Positions 52,531 through 64,000 of a stretch of 64,000 nt of DNA are shown here, in pieces; positions within the stretch are counted from its first letter, which is position 1, and each line of letters opens with the position of its first letter. The notes under the pieces were generated by a model, which was not told the DNA's origin, searched no databases, and saw nothing but the letters and a program-made list of their open reading frames with translations. The stretch is from Qipengyuania mesophila (GTDB lineage Bacteria; Pseudomonadota; Alphaproteobacteria; Sphingomonadales; Sphingomonadaceae): the NCBI RefSeq assembly GCF_019711655.1, contig NZ_JAIGNU010000002.1, positions 496,001 through 560,000 of the forward strand, given 5' to 3'. Made by a program: the position numbers and the translations under genes.

Positions 52531-53384
52531 ACGACGCTTCGCACCACATCATTGGGGAACTTCTTGCGCAGCGTACGGGACAGCAACTGACGGAAGGCCG
52601 TCGGTGGCGCGTCGCCAGCGCCCTGTCGGGCCTGTTTCGCGAATTCGGTATCGAGAATGTCGACCAGCTCGCCTGCATGCTCGAGCGCCCGGGCGAACAC
52701 CGCCTCGCGACCAGGGTGGTCGAGGCACTGCTCAACAACGAGACTTATTTCTTTCGCGACCACGCCTATTTTTCGGTGCTCGCCAACCAGGTGCTGCCCG
52801 ATCTCGCGCGCAAGCGCGAGAACAGGAAGCGTCTGTCGATCTGGTCGGCCGGCTGCTCGACCGGGCAGGAGGCGCTCAGCCTGGCGATGATCTTCGCCGA
52901 ACAGCCGGGTCGCTGGAGGGACTGGACGATCGAGATCCTCGGCACCGACGTGTCGGGCAAGGCGATCGAAACGGCCCGCAGCGGGCTCTACACCCAGTTC
53001 GAGATCCAGCGCGGGATCAGCGTCGCGCAAATGCTCAACTTCTTCGCCGAGAGCAACGGGCAGTGGCAGGCCGCGGACAAGATCCGCTCGATGATCCGCT
53101 TCCAGCAGCACAATATCCTCGACTATCCGCCCTCGCCGGGACGGTTCGACCTGGTGATGTGCCGCAACGTGCTGCTCTATTTCGACCCCGAGACGCGGGC
53201 CACGGCCTTCAGCCGACTCGCGAGCGGGATCGCTCCCGATGGATGGCTGATGCTCGGCGCGGGCGAAACCGTGGTCGGACAGACCGAGCGGTTCAAGCCG
53301 GCCCAATTCGGATCGTCGCTCTACAGCCCGGTTCTGGAGGAATATCCGAAGGCCGAACCCCGCCTGCGCGCGGCTTCTTTCTGA
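52521..53384 (+). CDS. cheR: Chemoreceptor methyltransferase CheR
   Basis: A 287-residue SAM-dependent glutamate methyltransferase. The CheR_N helical domain occupies about 10-70 (ALLNNETYFFRDHAYFSVLA), followed by the SAM site IWSAGCSTGQEALSLAMIF, ILGTDVSGKAIETARSGLY and LVMCRNVLLYFDPETRA, all family signatures. With CheB it sets receptor methylation. The gene closes the overlapping che series; 102 bases with a perfect palindrome separate it from the GGDEF/EAL gene. Confidence 0.95.
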   Translation: MAVDDASHHIIGELLAQRTGQQLTEGRRWRVASALSGLFREFGIENVDQLACMLERPGEHRLATRVVEALLNNETYFFRDHAYFSVLANQVLPDLARKRENRKRLSIWSAGCSTGQEALSLAMIFAEQPGRWRDWTIEILGTDVSGKAIETARSGLYTQFEIQRGISVAQMLNFFAESNGQWQAADKIRSMIRFQQHNILDYPPSPGRFDLVMCRNVLLYFDPETRATAFSRLASGIAPDGWLMLGAGETVVGQTERFKPAQFGSSLYSPVLEEYPKAEPRLRAASF

Positions 53385-53408
53385 CGCCTCGGCACGCGTA
53401 TAAGCAAG

Positions 53409-53425
53409 GTAAACCGGTGGTTTAC
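53409..53425. promoter_or_regulatory. 17-bp perfect palindrome before the GGDEF/EAL gene
   Basis: GTAAACC-GGT-GGTTTAC has 7-bp perfect arms and a 3-base centre. It lies 25 bases after cheR and 62 bases before the next start codon, where an operator would be expected. There is no U-tract, so it is not a simple terminator. The binding protein is unknown. Confidence 0.4.
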
Positions 53426-53486
53426 GCTTCCTTAGCGAATGCGCTCTAGGCGGTAATCTGACGACAAAGGGGGCGCGTGTCAGGGG

Positions 53487-55021
53487 ATGATTTCGAGTTC
53501 GCACGGGTTTCGCGAGAGCGATAGTACGCGGACCGTGATCTTCGCGCCGATGGCCGTTCTGGCCGTCATTTTCGTGCTGACCTGGGCGGCGGCGCTCGCC
53601 AATCGCTATTTCGAATTCGTTTCGCTCGCCACGCTCCTCGGCGTGGGCGCGCTCGCCTTCGGTATCGCGACGGTCGTTTGCGCCTTTGTCGGTCTGCGCC
53701 ACCTCAACCGGGTCGAACGGCTGGCGCGCACCGATAGCCTCACCTTGCTGCCCAATCGCCGTGCCCTGCACCTCGACATCCAGCATGAATACCGGCAGGG
53801 CCACGAGGTCGCACTGGCGATGATCGACCTCGACGGATTCAAGCTGATCAACGATCACTACGGCCATTTCGTCGGCGATGCCGCGATCCGCGAATGCGCC
53901 GATATCTTCAGGCAGATCAGCGATGGCGAGGCCGGCGTCTACCGCCTCGGCGGCGATGAATATGCCATGATGATCGGCGGACCGGTGGCGGGCACGCTGC
54001 TGGAAGGGCTCTGCCGGCGAATCATCGAACGACTCGCCAAGCCGATCCATGTGGAGGACCGCCGATTGACGCTGGGGGCCAGCATCGGCCTCGCGCGCCG
54101 GACCGTGCAGGACGATGTTCCCTCGTCGGAACTGCTTCGGCGCGCGGACATCGCAATGTATGCCGCCAAGCGCGGCGGCAAGATGCGCTGCACCTGGTTC
54201 AGCCCCAGCTTCGACAAGAGCCGCGAACAGCTCAAGGAAATGGACGACGAATTGCGGCAGGCGCTCGCGCGGAACGAGTTCCGCCTGCACTTCCAGCCGC
54301 TGGTCGACAGCAACACGCGCGTGATCGTCGCGGTCGAATGCCTGCTTCGCTGGGAACGCCCCGACGGCAAATGTATCGGCCCCAACGTCTTCATCCCGGT
54401 GGCGGAAGAGAGCGGGCTGATCAATTCGATCGGCCTGTGGGTCCTGCGCGAAGCCTGCCGCAACGCGCTCGAGTGGAACGGGATCACGCTGTCGGTGAAC
54501 ATCTCCGCGGCGCAACTCCGCAATCCCGAATTCCCGATCCAGCTCGGCCACATCCTCGAGGAAACCGGCTTCGATCCGGAACGCCTCGAGCTCGAAATCA
54601 CCGAAACCTGCCTGGTGCTCGACCCGGTCGTCGCGGAGCGCAGCCTCGCGCTCATCCGCAGCTTCGGGGTCAAGATCTCGCTCGACGATTTCGGCACCGG
54701 CTATGCCTCGATCGGCTTCCTGCGCCAGTTCCGCTTCGAAAAGCTCAAGCTCGACCGCAGCCTCGTGGTCCAGGCGAGCGAGGACGACGGCAGCCGTGCG
54801 ATGATGCTTTCGAGCATCACCGTCGCGCGCGCCATGAAGATGGGCGTCACCGCAGAGGGCGTCGAAACCGAAGAACAGGCCGCCATGGTCCGCGCCGCCG
54901 GCTGCGACCAGATCCAGGGCTGGCTCTATTTCAAAGCGATGCCCGCTGAAGACATCGCCCAACACCTCGGCAAGCCCATCGGGCGGTCGCGGAAATCCCA
55001 AGACAAAGGAAGCAAGGTCGC

Positions 55022-55025
<4 letters not shown>
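53487..55025 (+). CDS. GGDEF/EAL c-di-GMP protein
   Basis: A 512-residue membrane protein. Two TM helices at about 18-70 have almost no periplasmic part. The GGDEF domain is at about 77-240 with [11 protein letters not shown] (GGDEY in place of GGDEF; the Phe-to-Tyr change need not abolish activity). The EAL domain is at about 250-505 with VECLLRW (the ExLxR frame kept although EAL reads ECL), [32 protein letters not shown] and AEGVETEEQ. Both activities are possible; phosphodiesterase activity is the better supported. Its stop overlaps the start of the first chemoreceptor gene (ATGA), tying c-di-GMP turnover to the chemotaxis operon. Confidence 0.92.
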
Positions 55026-58142
<3,117 letters not shown>

Positions 58143-58252
58143 AACTCGGCTACCGAGCTGGAAGGTCAGGCCGGGGCGCTCAAGAGCCGGGTGGACGGTT
58201 TCCTCGACCATATTCGCGACGCCTGACCGCGGCTGGACAGGCGCGCAGGAAT

Positions 58253-58287
58253 GGGCGGCCCGGACTTGCTCCGTGCCGCCCTTTTTT
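58253..58287 (+). terminator. Rho-independent terminator of the chemotaxis operon
   Basis: GGGCGGC and GCCGCCC arms with a 15-base loop, followed by TTTTTT. It sits 26 bases after the second receptor and just before the convergent amidohydrolase gene. Confidence 0.85.
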
Positions 58288-58291
58288 CATC

Positions 58292-61618
<3,327 letters not shown>

Positions 61619-61647
61619 TTTTCTCTCCTCACTGAATTTGGCTTGGG

Positions 61648-62676
61648 TCAGCGCACACTGGCGCGCTCGACCAGATGGACGGCGACGCGCCGCTCCGGAC
61701 GCTCGTCTTCGGATGCAAGGGCGGTCTCGACGAGCAGCTTGCCCGCCTGCGCGAAATCGGGCTCGACCGTGGTCAAAGGCGGCGCGCTGAATTCGCCCGA
61801 ACCGAGACCGTCGAAGCCGATCACCCCGACCGTTTCGGGCACCGCGATGTCGCGCGCGGCCAGTTCCTCCAGGGCTCCGAGAGCCATGGCATCGCAGGCG
61901 AAGAAGAGCCCGTCGAAACGTTCGCCCGATTGAACCAATTGTGCGATCGCATTGCGGCCCTGCGATACGCGATCCTCGCCCTCGCTCACCACCGGATCGC
62001 GCGGGATCAGCCCGGAATCGATCATCGCCGTGCGATAGCCTTCGAAGCGCTCGTGGAACTGGCGCTGCGAGGAACCGGTATCGCCGACGAAGACGATGTC
62101 CTGCGCGCCGCCCCGGACGAGCCGCTCGACCGCCAGGCGACCACCCTCGCGATTGTCCGAACGCACCCAGACGCTGTCATCGAAAGGAGACCCCCAGAAG
62201 GCCATGCCCCCCGCCCCTTCGGCGCAACTGCGGAAGTATTCCCAAGCGGGTTCGTTGGTCGCGGTGCCGAGGACGACGACGCCGTCGGCCTGCCGCCGCG
62301 CCACATAGTGGCCGAAGAACTCGTCGGGGCTGGCCTGGAACGAAACCAGTGCCTCGTACCCGCGCTCGGCCGCCGCCGCGCAGGTGCTGCCGAGCAGCGT
62401 GTAGTAGAAGGGGTTGACCGCGGTCGGGCCATGCCCCTGGCGCCCGATCACGACGATGGCGATGGTGCCCGTCTCGCCGCGGCGAAGGCCGGCCGCGCGG
62501 GCATTGACCTGGTATCCGAGCTGTTCCGCAGCCAGTTCCACGCGGCGGCGGGTCGCTTCGGTGATGGTCTCCGATCCGGAAAGGGCGCGACTGACGGTCG
62601 ACTGGCTCACACCCGCGAGCTCGGCCACATCGATCGAGGTGACGCGCCGCGGCCGGGACTTATCGCTGTTCGACAT
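61648..62676 (-). CDS. LacI-family transcriptional regulator
   Basis: A 342-residue LacI/GalR regulator. The N-terminal HTH and hinge (about 12-60) read VTSIDVAELAGVSQSTVSRA and SETITEATRRRVELAAEQLG, then YQVNARAAGLRRG. The rest is a periplasmic-binding-protein-like effector domain (about 68-340; ADGVVVLGTAT, VGVIGFDGLGSGEFSAPPLT). The effector is likely a sugar or related compound but cannot be read. It is upstream of the amidohydrolase on the same strand and divergent from the monooxygenase; an interrupted palindrome lies in between. Confidence 0.92.
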   Translation of the reverse strand: MSNSDKSRPRRVTSIDVAELAGVSQSTVSRALSGSETITEATRRRVELAAEQLGYQVNARAAGLRRGETGTIAIVVIGRQGHGPTAVNPFYYTLLGSTCAAAAERGYEALVSFQASPDEFFGHYVARRQADGVVVLGTATNEPAWEYFRSCAEGAGGMAFWGSPFDDSVWVRSDNREGGRLAVERLVRGGAQDIVFVGDTGSSQRQFHERFEGYRTAMIDSGLIPRDPVVSEGEDRVSQGRNAIAQLVQSGERFDGLFFACDAMALGALEELAARDIAVPETVGVIGFDGLGSGEFSAPPLTTVEPDFAQAGKLLVETALASEDERPERRVAVHLVERASVR

Positions 62677-62780
62677 ATGCTGAAGGTACTCCCCGTCGCA
62701 GCCGCCCTAACCCACGCAATCGTCGAAAGCGAGAGCGAAGCCCCGGTAACGCGGACGGACCGATCAGAATCGAGCGAAAA

Positions 62781-62816
62781 CGCCAGTTAGGTTGCGCCCT
62801 GCAACTGAGGCTGGCG
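62781..62816. promoter_or_regulatory. Interrupted palindrome between lacI-type and monooxygenase genes
   Basis: CGCCAG-TTAG-GTTGC-GCCCT-GCAAC-TGAGG-CTGGCG: outer 6-bp and inner 5-bp perfect arms share a centre, with 4 and 5 unpaired bases between them. It lies 105 bases from the regulator start and 46 from the monooxygenase start. A LacI-type operator or an RNA hairpin are both possible. Confidence 0.4.
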
Positions 62817-62861
62817 CTGCGCTGCACTCTGGGTTACGTTCGCCCGACTTGGGAGAGTGAA

Positions 62862-64000
62862 ATGACGAATACGGCGACCGATTTCGACGTGATGATCGTA
62901 GGTGCGGGGATTTCCGGCATCGGCATGGCGGCGCATATGAAGGAGAAGGCGCCGAACCACGGTTTCGTCATCGTCGAGAGGCGCGACAACCTCGGCGGGA
63001 CCTGGGACCTGTTCCGCTATCCCGGCATCCGGTCGGACAGCGACATGCACACGCTGGGTTTCGATTTCGAGCCCTGGAAGCACGAGAAATCGATCGCTGA
63101 CGGCCCCGCGATCCTCGAATACCTCGACCGGATCGTCGATGAGCGGGGCATCCGCGAGCACATCCGGTTCGGCCACAAGGTGCTCGCCGCCGACTGGCGC
63201 GAAAACGAGGCGCGCTGGCATGTGACGCTGGAGACCGCCGAGGGCGAGAAGAAGCACCTCACCGCCAACTGGCTCTATCTCGGCTCGGGCTATTACGACT
63301 ACGACGAGCCCTATGATCCCGGTTTCGATTTCGGCGAGTTCGAAGGCCAGGTTATCCATCCGCAGTTCTGGCCGAAAGACCTCGACTATGCCGGCAAGAA
63401 CGTGGTCGTCATCGGTTCGGGCGCGACGGCGGTGACCATCGTCCCCTCGATGGCCGACAAGGCTGCCAAGGTCACCATGCTCCAGCGCACGCCGACCTGG
63501 ATGTTCAGCCGCCCGGCGAAGGATGCGCTGGCCAATTTCCTGCGCAAGATCTTGCCCGAAAAGCTCGCCTACCGGATCACCCGGTGGAAGAACATCACGA
63601 TGCAGGACTTCAGCTTCAAGATGGCGCGCAACAAGCCGCAGAAGGTGAAGGACGGGCTGCACAAGCGCATCCGCAAATCGATGGGCAAGGACTACGATCT
63701 CGCCCCCTTCACCCCGCCCTACAACCCGTGGGAGCAGCGGCTATGCCTGGTGCCCGACGACGACCTGTTCCAGGCGCTGAAGAGCGGCAAGGCCGAGGTC
63801 GTGACCGGCCAGATCAAGGCCTTCGAGAAGGGTGGTGTTCGCCTGACAGACGACAGTTTCCTGCCGGCCGACATCGTGATCACCGCGACCGGCCTCAAGC
63901 TCGCCGTGGCAGGCAAGATCGCGCTGTCGAAGGGAGGCCAGCCGATCGATCTGGCGCGGCATTTCTACTACAAGGGCTGCATGTTCTCGAACGTGCCCAA
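62862..64000 (+). CDS. Flavin-dependent Baeyer-Villiger-type monooxygenase (3' end beyond window)
   Basis: The first 379 codons are visible; the gene runs off the right edge. MIVGAGISGIGMAAHMKEKA is the FAD-binding GxGxxG loop, and GGTWDLFRYPGIRSDSDMHT is the conserved post-FAD segment. FEGQVIHPQFWP fits the Baeyer-Villiger fingerprint FxGxxxHxxxWP, followed by the NADPH loop VVIGSGATAVTIVPSM and the ATG segment near residue 345 (VITATGLKL). Members oxidise ketones to esters or act on N/S atoms. The substrate is unknown. GGGAGAG 8 bases before the ATG supports the start. Divergent from the LacI gene. Confidence 0.92.
   Translation, partial: MTNTATDFDVMIVGAGISGIGMAAHMKEKAPNHGFVIVERRDNLGGTWDLFRYPGIRSDSDMHTLGFDFEPWKHEKSIADGPAILEYLDRIVDERGIREHIRFGHKVLAADWRENEARWHVTLETAEGEKKHLTANWLYLGSGYYDYDEPYDPGFDFGEFEGQVIHPQFWPKDLDYAGKNVVVIGSGATAVTIVPSMADKAAKVTMLQRTPTWMFSRPAKDALANFLRKILPEKLAYRITRWKNITMQDFSFKMARNKPQKVKDGLHKRIRKSMGKDYDLAPFTPPYNPWEQRLCLVPDDDLFQALKSGKAEVVTGQIKAFEKGGVRLTDDSFLPADIVITATGLKLAVAGKIALSKGGQPIDLARHFYYKGCMFSNVP

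Overview
The window is one stretch of a GC-rich alphaproteobacterial chromosome, most likely Sphingomonadales and probably Erythrobacteraceae. This is inferred from the gene families: a zwf-edd-glk-eda Entner-Doudoroff operon, TonB-dependent receptors, an RcdA/DUF1465 protein, paired DUF465 proteins, PtsP, and an alphaproteobacterial CheA with extra C-terminal domains. No 16S rRNA or other decisive marker is present, so the genus is a guess. Coding density is high, many neighbouring genes overlap by 1-16 bases, and TTG/GTG starts are common.

Layout. 1-2.35 kb: a visibly AT-richer segment with a FixJ-type response regulator and a MASE1 sensor gene that is cut off inside its first PAS domain, which looks like the edge of a transferred or rearranged segment. 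2.4-5.8 kb: a small hydrophobic protein, then a TetR regulator divergent from a large TonB-dependent receptor. 5.8-12.3 kb: a sulfotransferase, the overlapping serS-surE-K+ channel set, a DUF1761 protein and rimO. 12.5-15.0 kb: a CHASE2/degenerate-GGDEF/EAL protein, then an 11-codon tryptophan-rich reading frame with a consensus ribosome binding site and a perfect terminator. 15.2-20.1 kb: the Entner-Doudoroff operon (no pgl inside it), then an L,D-transpeptidase-like protein. 20.8-26.0 kb on the minus strand: tilS, a CpoB/YbgF-like protein, a RodZ-like protein and ptsP. 26-27.2 kb: two divergent DUF465 mini-proteins and rcdA. 27.2-31.1 kb: glpK divergent from a metallo-beta-lactamase-fold/DUF4230/membrane-protein series. 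31.2-36.6 kb: nadA, an S9 peptidase, a DUF2254 membrane protein and an EamA transporter. 36.7-43.0 kb: Old Yellow Enzyme, a CitE-like lyase, a lipoprotein, lipB, a membrane protein, a PmtA-like methyltransferase, an MFS transporter and an ArsC-family protein. 43.2-46.7 kb: a siderophore-type TonB receptor with a Fur-box-like site, an orphan [2Fe-2S] subunit and a class II aldolase. 46.8-58.3 kb: a MATE transporter, then a chemotaxis cluster (cheA-cheW-cheY-cheB-cheR, a GGDEF/EAL protein and two tandem chemoreceptors). 58.3-64 kb: a beta-propeller/amidohydrolase fusion downstream of a LacI regulator, divergent from a Baeyer-Villiger-type monooxygenase that runs off the right edge.

How the genes work together. 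Glucose is phosphorylated by Glk and routed by Zwf, Edd and Eda to pyruvate and glyceraldehyde-3-phosphate. The chemotaxis cluster has receptors, coupling protein, kinase, both adaptation enzymes and a CheY, and sits next to a c-di-GMP enzyme. No flagellar genes, pgl, tRNA, rRNA, CRISPR array, transposase or integrase was found.

I see no wholly new multi-gene system. The most unusual signals are the tryptophan-rich micro-ORF, a tilS gene whose conserved N-terminus lies upstream of any standard start codon and could use AUU, the truncated MASE1 sensor at a compositional boundary, the near-identical tandem chemoreceptor modules, and a hairpin that would cover the ribosome binding site of the second receptor.
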